In this document: positions 54,385 through 63,987 of the stretch, piece after piece
Position numbering within the stretch: position 1 is the first letter of the stretch
Layout of the letters: every line of letters starts with the position of its first letter
DNA from: Vibrio gazogenes
Lineage (GTDB): Bacteria; Pseudomonadota; Gammaproteobacteria; Enterobacterales; Vibrionaceae
NCBI RefSeq assembly: GCF_023920225.1
Contig: NZ_CP092587.1
Span: 310,001 to 374,000 of the forward strand
DNA length: 64,000 nucleotides
Direction: 5' to 3'
Made by a program: the position numbers and the translations under genes
The notes under the pieces: model-generated
What the model saw: the letters and a program-made list of their open reading frames with translations, nothing else
Database searches by the model: none
Told to the model about the DNA's origin: nothing

Positions 54385-54617
54385 GAAAAAAACTCCGTCG
54401 TTAAGATGATTCAAATACAATTCACGATAAAACCTCGGTTTGGGGGGATGTCCGATTGAATGCAGTGATCACTTTATTTTTGATCGTGGCTGATTTGATA
54501 GCCATTCCGTCTATCTTGAAAGTGGAACGGGTTATAAAAATCATGCGCCGTCTGCAAATCGTGACACAGCGAAGCCCGCCTGATATATCGCGCAGGGGGA
54601 ATGTCCCGAATTGAGGT

Positions 54618-54932
54618 TTACTGAACGACTAGCGGAGGTGAGCGCGCAAAATAAGCTAAAAATGGTAGGCTTATTCTGATGATTTCAGAGGTCGGCTCGC
54701 TATATCCGTGAGACGCGATAACCGGCAGAATCGGCACGAAAGATTGAATGGCATGATAAATCCCGGCAAATAACTGACAGTCATGGTGTTGATGATGCTC
54801 CGCCAATGTGTCAGCTTGATGAATAATGTAAGCCGCGCTGAGCCAGAGCATCAAAAAGATAGCTGCAAGAGCAACCATCTTTCTGGGGAGACACGTCATT
54901 GGAGGACGAATCGTTTTACTAGCAGCCAACAT
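54618..54932 (-). CDS. DUF2607 family small protein of the zinc locus
   Basis: A 104-residue protein, MLAASKTIRPPMTCLPRKMV, with one membrane helix (about 19-38) followed at once by HQADTLAEHHQHHDCQLFAG, a histidine cluster on the periplasmic side, and a second hydrophobic stretch (FVPILPVIASH). It resembles DUF2607 proteins of Vibrio, whose function is unknown. It is the first gene after the Zur-type operator 22 bp upstream and 197-233 bp before zrgA. The start could also be the Met at residue 12. Confidence 0.75.
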   Translation of the reverse strand: MLAASKTIRPPMTCLPRKMVALAAIFLMLWLSAAYIIHQADTLAEHHQHHDCQLFAGIYHAIQSFVPILPVIASHGYSEPTSEIIRISLPFLAYFARSPPLVVQ

Positions 54933-54953
54933 GAGACATCCGCAATGAATGGA

Positions 54954-54976
54954 AAAATGTTATACTATAACAATTA
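54954..54976 (-). promoter_or_regulatory. Zur-type operator upstream of the zinc locus
   Basis: TGTTATACTATAACA (54958-54972) is a perfect 7+1+7 palindrome within AAAATGTTATACTATAACAATTA. It agrees with the gammaproteobacterial Zur consensus GAAATGTTATANTATAACATTTC at nearly every core position. Lying 22 bp before the DUF2607 start, it would cover the promoter, so zinc-bound Zur should repress the operon. Confidence 0.85.
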
Positions 54977-55018
54977 ATCAGAGGTGCAAGTATTATTCGT
55001 ATGGCGTTCAGCAATCAC

Positions 55019-55648
55019 TTAGAGTGGCATGAAGCAAACGCCTGTCCCCGCAAGTCCACAATAACCATTCGGATTTTTTGCCAGATATTGCTGGTGGTCA
55101 CTTTCCGCAAAGTAATAAGGCCCGGCAGAGAGGATCTCCGTGGTGATTTGCCCTTTCCCCTCACTATTGAGTGATTTCTGGTAGGTTTGTCGCGAATGTT
55201 CAGCGATCAGGCGTTGTTTATCATGATAAACATAGATGACTGAACGGTACTGTGTGCCGAGATCATTGCCCTGACGCATGCCTTGCGTTGGGTCGTGGTT
55301 TTCCCAGAAGTAACCCAGTAGTGTTTCCAGCGAAATTTGCTGTGGTTGATAAATCACCCGCACGACTTCGGCATGGCCGGTTTGACCGGTACAGACCTCT
55401 TCATAGGTTGGGTTCGGTGTATATCCGCCCGAATAACCGACCGAGGTTGAAATGACCCCCGGAAGTTGCCAGAACAGTCTTTCCGCACCCCAGAAACAGC
55501 CCATCCCGAGCAATATTTTTTGTTGGCCTTTTTCTGGCTCAGCCGTAAGACGGGAGTGATTGACGAAATGACCGTCTTCTATTTCAAGGGGAGTGAAACG
55601 GCCTTTCAGAGCGGTTTCTTCTGTAACCATCTGTTGTTTGTCTGACAT
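55019..55648 (-). CDS. msrA: Peptide methionine (S)-S-oxide reductase
   Basis: A 209-residue repair enzyme that reduces methionine-S-sulfoxide. [13 protein letters not shown] holds the catalytic Cys, [27 protein letters not shown] is family-invariant (read here as [16 protein letters not shown] then [10 protein letters not shown]), and [11 protein letters not shown] at the end carries recycling cysteines. The ATG at 55648 with AAAGG upstream is the family start; an extension to 55819 has no resemblance. It is divergent from tamA, as in E. coli. Confidence 0.95.
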   Translation of the reverse strand: MSDKQQMVTEETALKGRFTPLEIEDGHFVNHSRLTAEPEKGQQKILLGMGCFWGAERLFWQLPGVISTSVGYSGGYTPNPTYEEVCTGQTGHAEVVRVIYQPQQISLETLLGYFWENHDPTQGMRQGNDLGTQYRSVIYVYHDKQRLIAEHSRQTYQKSLNSEGKGQITTEILSAGPYYFAESDHQQYLAKNPNGYCGLAGTGVCFMPL

Positions 55649-56093
55649 GAGTTTACCTTTCTCTTCTTCAGGTGAAATATGAATGCTGAACCTTGAGACC
55701 ACCGAGTGTATAAATGTAGTGCATTTTTGATAAGGCGCGAGCCCGGTTATTGTTTTCCAGCGGTAAAATGAGCAGAACATGATGATGTTGTACTCAATCG
55801 ACTGAAAACTGTCTTCCAAATGACAAGTGATAGCGCCCTATTTCTGCGGGAAAAAATTCTAGCGAATATATCCGTATTTTAGGGTGATTGATTCCGCATA
55901 TCTACTGGATAAAGATGAACAGTCAGCATGGTCGAAGCATTGAATTGCAACAAACAATGTCTGAAATGACCCATGAATGAAATCACAAAGTGAGTGAAAT
56001 GACAAAATTTACGTAGCACATACAGACGAATGACCTATCTACGGTTAAGATATTGTTTTGACGCTTTATCCTGTGACGTTACATAACGGTTGT
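55649..56093. promoter_or_regulatory. Divergent msrA-tamA intergenic region with spaced repeats
   Basis: 445 bp without a convincing gene. It must contain the msrA and tamA promoters. TGAAATGAC occurs at 55962-55970 and 55995-56003, with TGAAATCAC at 55978-55986, a series at 16-17 bp intervals about 100-130 bp before tamA. I do not recognise the regulator. Confidence 0.5.
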
Positions 56094-57812
56094 ATGAAAC
56101 AATATTTTTTATTTTTTGGGTTACTGTTTGGACTGTGTTTCTCAGCTGTATCTGCGGAACGTCAGATATCCCTTTCCATCGATGGGCTGGACGGCGATTT
56201 GTATGATAATGTCGAAGCCTATCTGTCATCTATTTCTCCTAATGACTATGCCCCGAGTTTACGTTTTCAGGCTCGTCTCGAAGACGATATATCACAGGCG
56301 TTGCAGGCGCTTGGCTACTACCATCCGGTGATTCGTTTTGCATTCAATCAGGAAGATGCCGAAATCACGGTTCATGTCGATCCCGGTCCGCCGACACGAA
56401 TCGACTCTGTCGATATTCAGCTCTTGGGAGATGCACAGCAAGATGAGTATTTTCAACGCGTTGTAAAAGCCAGTGCGCTGAAAAAGGGTGAAATTCTCAA
56501 TCACGCTGATTATGAACAGCTGAAATCCCGGCTCCAAAGTCTGGCGCTAGAGCGCGGCTACTTTAATGCGAAGTTTGCCAAAAACCGTTTAGAGATTTTG
56601 CAAGACGACAATCTGGCTCGGGTGGTCTTGCACTTTGATAGTGGGCTTCGCTATCGTTTCGGCAAAACCATTATGGTGGGTAGTCAGATTGAACCGGAGC
56701 GAGTCGCGTCGTTACAGACTTATCGACCCGGAGACCCATATCTGGTGTCTAAAGTCGGCGAGTTTAACCAGCGTCTCGCGAGTACCGATTGGTTTTCTTC
56801 GGTGTTGGTCGAACCTGATTTAAGTCAGTTGGATACACAGCAAGAACTACCGATGCATGTGACCTTGGCGCCTGCCAGTCAAAATCAGATTGAAACGGGT
56901 GCCGGTTATTCGACAGACGTCGGGCCGACGGTGTTACTGAAGTGGAATAAGCCTTGGATTAACAATAAGGGGCATAGCTTCAGTAGCAGTTTTTCGTTAT
57001 CAGATCCGGAACAGCTCGTGACAGCGAGTTATAAAATTCCCTTGGAAGATGTGTTGAATCAGTACTATGAGCTTCAGTACGGTCTGAAACGGGTCGACAA
57101 GTTAGATACGAAAAGCATTGAATCCAACCTCTCAGTTGAACGGCATTGGCAGTTGTCGAATGGGTGGCACCGGACGCTATTTACGCGTTATCTGATAGAA
57201 AATTATGAGTTGGGAACGCTGGATGATGTTGGCCAATTTGTTTTGCCGGGGATCACGTTTTCCCGGACTCGAGTTCGTGGTAAGCGCTTGCTTACTTGGG
57301 GCGATAAAGAAACCCTGACATTAGAATACGGGAATAAGAATTTACACTCAGAAACCGATATTTTGAGAATTCGAGCGGGGACGTCGTGGATTCGGACTTA
57401 TGAGGAACGTCACCGCGGATTATTTCGTGTGAGGGGCGGTGCCAATTTGGTGGATGATTTTAACCGGGTTTCTCCATCGCTGAGATTCTTTGCCGGGGGG
57501 GATAACAGTATTCGCGGTTATTCGTATGAATCGATCTCACCGAGAGATGCAAAGGGGGCTCTGAGCGGTGCTAAATATCTTGCGACGGCATCGCTGGAGT
57601 ATCAATACAATCTCTATGGTAACTGGTGGGCAGCTCTGTTTTACGATTATGGCGATGCATTCAACTCGACACCGAACTGGAAAAGAGGGACCGGCGTTGG
57701 CGTGCGGTGGGTTTCCCCGATAGGCCCGGTTCGTCTTGATTTTGCCTGGGGGCTGGATTCAACCCCGGGTGATGAATTCCATATTCACTTCACACTGGGG
57801 CCGGATTTATGA
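56094..57812 (+). CDS. tamA: Translocation and assembly module outer-membrane protein TamA
   Basis: A 572-residue Omp85-family protein. Signal peptide MKQYFLFFGLLFGLCFSAVSA; three POTRA domains (about 22-265) starting RQISLSIDGLDGDLYDNVEA; then a 16-strand beta-barrel (about 270-572) with RFFAGGDNSIRGYSYESISP, the conserved motif of barrel loop 6 (RGY), ending in an aromatic-containing strand FHIHFTLGPDL. TamA works with TamB in outer-membrane assembly and phospholipid transport. The ATG at 56094 is the family start. It overlaps tamB by 4 bp. Confidence 0.95.
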   Translation: MKQYFLFFGLLFGLCFSAVSAERQISLSIDGLDGDLYDNVEAYLSSISPNDYAPSLRFQARLEDDISQALQALGYYHPVIRFAFNQEDAEITVHVDPGPPTRIDSVDIQLLGDAQQDEYFQRVVKASALKKGEILNHADYEQLKSRLQSLALERGYFNAKFAKNRLEILQDDNLARVVLHFDSGLRYRFGKTIMVGSQIEPERVASLQTYRPGDPYLVSKVGEFNQRLASTDWFSSVLVEPDLSQLDTQQELPMHVTLAPASQNQIETGAGYSTDVGPTVLLKWNKPWINNKGHSFSSSFSLSDPEQLVTASYKIPLEDVLNQYYELQYGLKRVDKLDTKSIESNLSVERHWQLSNGWHRTLFTRYLIENYELGTLDDVGQFVLPGITFSRTRVRGKRLLTWGDKETLTLEYGNKNLHSETDILRIRAGTSWIRTYEERHRGLFRVRGGANLVDDFNRVSPSLRFFAGGDNSIRGYSYESISPRDAKGALSGAKYLATASLEYQYNLYGNWWAALFYDYGDAFNSTPNWKRGTGVGVRWVSPIGPVRLDFAWGLDSTPGDEFHIHFTLGPDL

Positions 57813-60800
57813 TTCGGTTTGCGTTGCGTACCAGTCAATGGTTGATCATTGCCATCGTATTGTTGCTTGCGGTACTGATTACAGTGACGGGGGTTTTGCT
57901 TTATACGCCCGTCGGGTTACATCTGGCAGTCTCCGGAGCTGAGCGGTTTGTTCCCGGTTTGCAGATCAGCCGGGTAGACGGCATCTTAGCCGGGAAACTG
58001 GATTTGTATGATGTGGCATACCAAGACTCGCAGACTCAGATGAAGCTACAACTGGAACACGTCGGATTGTCGGTACGCAGTCGTTGTTTATTCCAGCCTG
58101 CGCTGTGTCTTGATTCTTTGACGGCCCGCCATGTGCAGGTTTCAATCCCGGAAAATGGTGCATCTTCTGAGCCGGATAAGAATACGTCGTCGCCCAAACA
58201 GCTCCTGAATCTGCCGATTCCACTGTCTGTGACTCATTTTTCTCTCGAAGATGTCACGTTGGACTTACCGCGAGTACGGCTTCAATGGCAGACATTAAAG
58301 GGTGGCGTGTCGTGGTATCGAAGCCGTCTGACGTTGGATAAAGTGGCCTTACAGCAGACGAAGATCGATGTCGAATCGGCACCGAAAGCACAACCGGCAG
58401 CAACTGCATCGTTGGCGACGTTTTCCTACCCGGCGCTGACATTACCCGACATATGGATTCCGCTGGATATCCGTGTGAATCAGTTCCGGCTCAATGACAT
58501 GCAGATTCGCAGTGGTAGTGATAGTGAAAGCAAACATGAGATTGAAAAACTGCATTTATCCGCACAGGCATACCGTCACCGGATTCGGATTGAACATTTC
58601 GATGTAGCAACACCGGAAATTGCAGCAGATGGTCATGGCAATATGACGTTATCCTCAGATTACCCACTGGATATCCACCTGAATTCAATGCTGCATTTGC
58701 CGGAAATTCAGGGACAGCGTGTCACAGCCGCAGTGCGTGGTAGTCTGGCCAAAATGCAGCTTTCTGCCACATTGGCTGAACGGGTTCAGGGAAGCATTTC
58801 TGCACAGCTTGAACCGCTTTCGGCCGGATTTCCGTTCAACATCGAGATTGACGATCTTGCCGGGCAGTGGCCTTTGTCGGGGGATGCACAATACCAGCTT
58901 GATCTTGGACATCTGAATCTTGAAGGACAACTCAATCAATATCAGCTCGCCTTACAAGGATTGGTACACGGCAAAGCGATTCCCTCGACTCAGGTTGATG
59001 TTTCAGGTCAGGGAACACTCACTCAGCTTGAACTTTCAGCATTACAAATCAAGACGCTTAACGGGGTGATTTCGGGGCAAAGTCAGTTGGCGTGGCAAAA
59101 GGCATTCACGTTGGGTTCACAGTTATCATTCCGGCAGATTGAACCTCAGGCTCAGTGGCCTGAGGTGTCGGGAAAATTGAATGGGCAGATCGATCTTAAG
59201 GCGTCTGTGTCCGGACCCAAATGGCAGCTCGATGTGACTCAGCTTGAACTGAATGGGGCGTTGCAACAATACCCACTGCATGTGTCAGGACCATTGACGG
59301 TTTCCGGTGAGACGGAGGGAAACCAGATCCACGCCATGACACCGGCGCTGGTTGTTGCTCATGGTAAAAATCAGCTTCGGGTCGAGGGGACTTTGGATCA
59401 ACGTTGGGATATGAATGTACACATTTCTGTCCCAGATTTGTCGAAAAGTCTGCCTGAGGGGAAAGGCAATATTCAAGGCGATATCCGTTTACGAGGAAAT
59501 TTGCGTCATCCTGAAGCGGAGGTGTCACTGACCGGTACTCAACTTCAGTGGCAAGATTTAATCCAAGCCAACAATGTCTCGTTGCATGGCAAAATCAGTG
59601 ATTTGAATCAGGTACATGGGAATGTCATTCTGAATTTGCAGCAGGGGCGTTATCAGCAGTATATCTTGAAGACCGTTACCTTAAGCGGGCGCGGTGACTT
59701 ATTTCAACATGTGGTGAATCTTGATGCGGACACGTCGGAAGGGCGTGTGCAGCTTGAGGTTACCGGATCGACTGACCGTGAGTTTCATCGCTGGCAAGGG
59801 ACGCTCGCACGTGCCACGTTATCGCGAGAAAAGCATCGACTGACGCTTCAGTCGCCAGTGCAAATTGATTTGCTGCCATCAGAGCAACAATTGAGTATTC
59901 AGGCGCATTGTTGGCAGGATCTGTCTTCTTCTCTATGTCTTGATCAAGACATCACGATTCAGCCATCGTCAGGCCAGCTTCATGTGTCATTGCATCAGCT
60001 TGATTTAGCTCGCTTAGCCTATGTGTTGCCAGAAGAAACAACATTAAAAGGACGCGTCGATGCTGAAGCGTTTCTGAAATGGGCTCAAGGGAAGGACCAA
60101 CAGTTACCGCCTCAAGCTGAGTTAACCGTGCTTGTCGAACAAGGTCAGTTACAGCAGCAGATTGCTATGAAGCCTTTGGTGGTGGCATGGCAGCAGATGA
60201 AGTTTCAAATGGATCTCAAAGACAACCATCTTGCTGCTACCGGCCAGATTGATCTGGCCGAACATGGTGCGCTTGATTTGACGGTCAAGATTCCCGATAT
60301 CAAGCAGCAACAGAAACAGGTGACGGCAAATATCGATATCAATCGGTTGGATTTGAGCCTGATGCAATCTTTGTTAGGGGATTACAATGAGTTTCGTTCT
60401 ATCGCTGATGGACACCTGAAAGTACATGGCGATCTGTTACATCCTCAAGTCACGGGAAAACTGGCTGTCAGTCGAATTCAGTTGCAAGGGGAAGTGACAC
60501 CGGTCGATATTCAGCAAGGGAATATTGATATTCAGTTCGAAGGGTATCAGGCTCGACTTGCGGCTTTGGTGAAGACCCCGGAAGGCGAGCTACATCTTTC
60601 AGGGGACGCTGACTGGACGAAACTCGACGACTGGGCGGTTCATTCCCGATTATATGCTGACGGGGTGGATATCGATTTTCCTCCTTACGTGAAGCTAAAG
60701 GCGATCCCGGATATGACACTGACACTGACCCCGGAAGTCGCGCGAGTTGAAGGCTCTATTGAGTTACCTGAAGGAAAGATTACCGTTGATAAACTACCGG

Positions 60801-61588
60801 ACAGTGCGGTTAAGGTCTCTCCTGATCAAGTTATTATTCAAGATTCTCAAACGGTTAAGCAGACGCAATCTTTGCCGTTTAATCTGGAAAGTAAAGTGAC
60901 GGTGAAGATTGGTTCAGGGGTTCGGCTGTCAGCCTTCGGACTGAATGGGAAGCTGCAAGGCGAACTGAGAATTTCACAGCGAGACAATACCCCATTCATG
61001 ACCGGAGAAGTCAATATTCTGAACGGGACATACCGCTCGCTGGGACAAGATTTGGTCATTCAACAGGGTAAAGTTATTCTGAATGGGCCGATCAGTCAGC
61101 CTTATGTGTCGATTACCGCCATTCGTAATCCGAATAATATTGCTGATAATGTCACGGCAGGGATCAAAGTGAACGGACCGGCGGATAATCCATCCGTGTC
61201 AGTCTTTTCGGAGCCGGCCATGGCGCAGGCGAATGCGCTCTCTTACTTAATTCGCGGACAAAACCTCGATGCAGAGTCGAATAATGGCGCGTTGACGACG
61301 AGCTTGATTGGTTTGAGTCTTGCCCAGAGTGGGAAATTGGTCGGAGAGATCGGGCAGGCATTTGGTGTTCAAGATCTCCAGTTAGATACATCCGGCTCGG
61401 GAGAACAGTCTCAGGTTACAGTGAGTGGTTATGTTCTACCGGGATTGCAAGTGAAATACGGGGTTGGTATTTTTAACTCTGTCGGTCAGTTCACAGTGCG
61501 TTATCGCTTGATGAGTGATTTGTATGTTGAAGCGATCTCCGGGTTGACGAGTACCATGAATGTCTTGTATCAATTTGAGTTTAATTAA
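57809..61588 (+). CDS. tamB: Translocation and assembly module inner-membrane protein TamB
   Basis: A 1259-residue AsmA-like protein. An N-terminal membrane anchor (about 13-35) precedes a very long repeat of beta strands forming a hydrophobic groove across the periplasm, and the DUF490/TamB C-terminal domain (about 930-1259) contains GEVNILNGTYRSLGQDLVIQ and QANALSYLIRGQNLDAES. It ends with YVEAISGLTSTMNVLYQFEFN. Current views give TamB a role in moving phospholipids to the outer membrane. The start (ATGA) overlaps the tamA stop. Confidence 0.95.
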   Translation: MIRFALRTSQWLIIAIVLLLAVLITVTGVLLYTPVGLHLAVSGAERFVPGLQISRVDGILAGKLDLYDVAYQDSQTQMKLQLEHVGLSVRSRCLFQPALCLDSLTARHVQVSIPENGASSEPDKNTSSPKQLLNLPIPLSVTHFSLEDVTLDLPRVRLQWQTLKGGVSWYRSRLTLDKVALQQTKIDVESAPKAQPAATASLATFSYPALTLPDIWIPLDIRVNQFRLNDMQIRSGSDSESKHEIEKLHLSAQAYRHRIRIEHFDVATPEIAADGHGNMTLSSDYPLDIHLNSMLHLPEIQGQRVTAAVRGSLAKMQLSATLAERVQGSISAQLEPLSAGFPFNIEIDDLAGQWPLSGDAQYQLDLGHLNLEGQLNQYQLALQGLVHGKAIPSTQVDVSGQGTLTQLELSALQIKTLNGVISGQSQLAWQKAFTLGSQLSFRQIEPQAQWPEVSGKLNGQIDLKASVSGPKWQLDVTQLELNGALQQYPLHVSGPLTVSGETEGNQIHAMTPALVVAHGKNQLRVEGTLDQRWDMNVHISVPDLSKSLPEGKGNIQGDIRLRGNLRHPEAEVSLTGTQLQWQDLIQANNVSLHGKISDLNQVHGNVILNLQQGRYQQYILKTVTLSGRGDLFQHVVNLDADTSEGRVQLEVTGSTDREFHRWQGTLARATLSREKHRLTLQSPVQIDLLPSEQQLSIQAHCWQDLSSSLCLDQDITIQPSSGQLHVSLHQLDLARLAYVLPEETTLKGRVDAEAFLKWAQGKDQQLPPQAELTVLVEQGQLQQQIAMKPLVVAWQQMKFQMDLKDNHLAATGQIDLAEHGALDLTVKIPDIKQQQKQVTANIDINRLDLSLMQSLLGDYNEFRSIADGHLKVHGDLLHPQVTGKLAVSRIQLQGEVTPVDIQQGNIDIQFEGYQARLAALVKTPEGELHLSGDADWTKLDDWAVHSRLYADGVDIDFPPYVKLKAIPDMTLTLTPEVARVEGSIELPEGKITVDKLPDSAVKVSPDQVIIQDSQTVKQTQSLPFNLESKVTVKIGSGVRLSAFGLNGKLQGELRISQRDNTPFMTGEVNILNGTYRSLGQDLVIQQGKVILNGPISQPYVSITAIRNPNNIADNVTAGIKVNGPADNPSVSVFSEPAMAQANALSYLIRGQNLDAESNNGALTTSLIGLSLAQSGKLVGEIGQAFGVQDLQLDTSGSGEQSQVTVSGYVLPGLQVKYGVGIFNSVGQFTVRYRLMSDLYVEAISGLTSTMNVLYQFEFN

Positions 61589-61748
61589 AGACAGAGTGAT
61601 GACTTGATGTCATCCATCAACTTTCACCGTGAAAAGTCGCTATGTTGCATGATTTCTGTGACGAGAGCGTCTATGGTTAGAAATGTCGCTGTGAAAGGAT
61701 GAAGTCAGACTCAGATAAACGTGATGAGAGAATAAACAAGGAGTGTTT

Positions 61749-62099
61749 ATGCAGCAGCATTTAGTATTTGTCTACGGGACGTTGCGTGATGGAGAATATA
61801 ATCACTGGTATTTGGGTGAAAGTTCGATGCTGGGATATTACGAAACGCCACCGGAATTTTCCTTATATGATCTCGGGCCTTATCCGGGGTTAATTGAAGG
61901 ACATCAGTCGGTCATGGGCGAGATCTATGTCGTGGATGATCAAACCTTATCCCGTTTGGATGAGTTGGAAGATGTTCCCGTTGAATACCGCCGTGAACAG
62001 ATTGAAACGCCCTTTGGGATGGCTTGGATCTATTTTTATCAGGATGTCTCTAAGTTAAGTCAGGTAATTGCATCCGGAGATTGGTGTCAGCGGATCTGA
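61749..62099 (+). CDS. ytfP: YtfP-like gamma-glutamylcyclotransferase-fold protein
   Basis: A 116-residue protein, MQQHLVFVYGTLRDGEYNHW, with the YGTLR substrate loop and a probable catalytic Glu in SRLDELEDVPVEYRREQIET. Members of this fold act on gamma-glutamyl groups, though the substrate of YtfP itself is not known. The ATG at 61749 has AAGGAG upstream. It follows tamB after 160 bp, as in E. coli. Confidence 0.9.
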   Translation: MQQHLVFVYGTLRDGEYNHWYLGESSMLGYYETPPEFSLYDLGPYPGLIEGHQSVMGEIYVVDDQTLSRLDELEDVPVEYRREQIETPFGMAWIYFYQDVSKLSQVIASGDWCQRI

Positions 62100-62130
62100 G
62101 TTCATTGCACAATCAGCTTCTATCTTCATA

Positions 62131-62162
62131 TAAAGAAAAAGGAGAGATAAAAATCTCTCCTT
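62131..62162 (-). terminator. Terminator between ytfP and ppa
   Basis: AAGGAGAGA (62139-62147) and TCTCTCCTT (62154-62162) form a 9-bp stem; on the minus strand it is followed by TTTCTTTAT, serving ppa. The plus-strand side lacks a T-run, so ytfP termination is less clear. Confidence 0.8.
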
Positions 62163-62185
62163 ATGCTTCTCAGTCAACAGACGAA

Positions 62186-62716
62186 TTATTTGTTTTGTGC
62201 GCGCTCATAAGAGGATTGGATCTCTGCGCGAGCTGATGCTGCATCTTCCCAGCCATCAACTTTTACCCATTTGCCTGATTCAAGCTCTTTATAGCGCTCG
62301 AAGAAATGTTTGATTTGTGCTTTCAGCAACTCAGGCAGATCATTGACATCTTGAATATGGTCATATTCTTTGGTCAGTTTTGAGTGAGGCACGGCAACAA
62401 CTTTTGCATCTTCACCGGATTCATCCGTCATTTTCAGTACACCGACAGGACGGCAGCGAATGACTGCACCGGGAACCAGCGGATAAGGTGTCGGAACCAG
62501 CACGTCAACCGGGTCACCATCCAAAGAAAGCGTATTGTTTACATAACCGTAGTTACATGGGTAGAACATTGGTGTAGACATGAAGCGGTCTACAAATACA
62601 GCACCAGACTCTTTGTCTACTTCATATTTGATTGGATCAGCATTCGCCGGGATTTCAATGACGACATAGATATCATCAGGCAGAGATTTACCTGCTGGTA
62701 CGTTATTCAAACTCAT
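62186..62716 (-). CDS. ppa: Inorganic pyrophosphatase, family I
   Basis: A 176-residue soluble enzyme that hydrolyses pyrophosphate and so pulls biosynthetic reactions forward, including the sulfurylase step encoded in this window. The catalytic signature [15 protein letters not shown] (near 65-80) is intact, with EDAKVVAVP, and [15 protein letters not shown] near the start. Exact E. coli length. ATG at 62716, with AAGGAATAC upstream. Confidence 0.97.
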   Translation of the reverse strand: MSLNNVPAGKSLPDDIYVVIEIPANADPIKYEVDKESGAVFVDRFMSTPMFYPCNYGYVNNTLSLDGDPVDVLVPTPYPLVPGAVIRCRPVGVLKMTDESGEDAKVVAVPHSKLTKEYDHIQDVNDLPELLKAQIKHFFERYKELESGKWVKVDGWEDAASARAEIQSSYERAQNK

Positions 62717-62814
62717 GAATGTATTCCTTACTGTTTAGCGGACGTTTTGAAGCGCCTATTATTATTCACTTCACCGTTGAACGCAAAAAGTGTTGATCAC
62801 TGAACCGTGATGGG

Positions 62815-62841
62815 ACAAGAAAAAGCGCCCGGAGGCGCTTT
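62815..62841 (-). terminator. Rho-independent terminator after fbp
   Basis: AAAGCGCC (62822-62829) and GGCGCTTT (62834-62841), loop of four, followed on the minus strand by TTTTTCTTG. Confidence 0.88.
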
Positions 62842-62851
62842 ACAGAGAGAT

Positions 62852-63865
62852 TTAATCGTCTTGATGGGCTTCCAGAAACGCTTGGAGTTTGGTGACCATG
62901 TTTTTTGAACCGACAAAAAACGGTACACGCTGGTGTAGCTCTTGCGGGTTAAGGTCAAGAATCCGGTTGGGGCCATCAGTGGCAATACCGCCGGCTTGCT
63001 CCATCAGGAACGCCATGGGATTACATTCGTACAGTAGGCGGAGTTTACCTTGTGGGTGACTGAGTGTACTTGGATACAGGTAAATACCGCCTTTGAGGAG
63101 GTTACGGTGAAAATCCGCAACCAGCGATCCGATATAGCGTGACGTGTAGGGACGATTATCTTCCGGCACGTTTTCCTGACAGTGTTTAATATATTTTTTC
63201 ACCCCGGTCGGGAAACGAATGTAGTTCCCTTCGTTAATCGAATAGATTCTGCCATCTTCCGGAATCATCATGTTTTCATGGGAGAGACAGAAGGTGCCTA
63301 ACGACGGATCGTAAGTAAACCCATTGACGCCATTGCCGGTGGTGTATACCAGCATTGTGGAAGATCCATAAATGACGTATCCGGCTGCGACCTGTTTATG
63401 ACCCGGTTGCAGAAAGTCTTCCGCTGTCGGAGTGGTACCAATCGGAGAGACACGGTGGTAAATCGAGAAAATGGTTCCGACCGACACATTCACATCAATA
63501 TTGGTTGAGCCGTCAAGCGGGTCCATCAACACGACATACTTAGCATTCTTATTCAATTCTTTATTGAATATGATCGCTTCGTCTTCTTCTTCACTGGCGA
63601 CACCGCAGACCTGGTCTCTGGCTTCAAGTGCTGCTTTAAACTTCTCATTGGCGTAAACATCGAGTTTTTGCTGATCTTCGCCCTGAATATTTTCTGTACC
63701 GACAGCCCCGGTAATATCGACGAGTCCCGCTTTGTTGATTTCACGGTTTACGATTTTTGCTGCCAAACGTATCGAAGCAAGAAGGGAAGAGAGCTCTCCG
63801 CTTGCGTGAGGAAAATCAGTTTGTTTCTCAACAATGAATTCTCCTAAGGTTCTCATCTCTGACAT
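62852..63865 (-). CDS. fbp: Fructose-1,6-bisphosphatase class 1
   Basis: A 337-residue gluconeogenic enzyme. Metal and phosphate sites are in [20 protein letters not shown], and [20 protein letters not shown] and [17 protein letters not shown] form the sugar site. It starts [18 protein letters not shown]; the ATG at 63865 has AAGGA upstream, while the open frame to 63928 is not family sequence. Upstream of it (63866-64000) lies a promoter region that probably also serves a divergent gene beyond the window. Confidence 0.97.
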   Translation of the reverse strand: MSEMRTLGEFIVEKQTDFPHASGELSSLLASIRLAAKIVNREINKAGLVDITGAVGTENIQGEDQQKLDVYANEKFKAALEARDQVCGVASEEEDEAIIFNKELNKNAKYVVLMDPLDGSTNIDVNVSVGTIFSIYHRVSPIGTTPTAEDFLQPGHKQVAAGYVIYGSSTMLVYTTGNGVNGFTYDPSLGTFCLSHENMMIPEDGRIYSINEGNYIRFPTGVKKYIKHCQENVPEDNRPYTSRYIGSLVADFHRNLLKGGIYLYPSTLSHPQGKLRLLYECNPMAFLMEQAGGIATDGPNRILDLNPQELHQRVPFFVGSKNMVTKLQAFLEAHQDD

Positions 63866-63953
63866 GTTATTTCCTTGAAAAGCAATCATGAATACTTGCC
63901 ATTCGTCTGAAAGACAGCAAATTGGCATTATGCAAATGGGCGATGGATGCCCT

Positions 63954-63987
63954 TTAAATAAGATTCTATGATCCGGATCTTATTTAA
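63954..63987. repeat. 11-bp perfect inverted repeat upstream of fbp
   Basis: TTAAATAAGAT (63954-63964) and ATCTTATTTAA (63977-63987) flank a 12-bp spacer. The inner part of the spacer and right arm form a second palindrome, GATCCGGATC (63970-63979). It lies about 90-120 bp upstream of the fbp start. Confidence 0.7.

Noticed and set aside
62384..62803. 139-codon open frame opposite ppa
   Set aside because: Antisense to conserved ppa with no motif or RBS.
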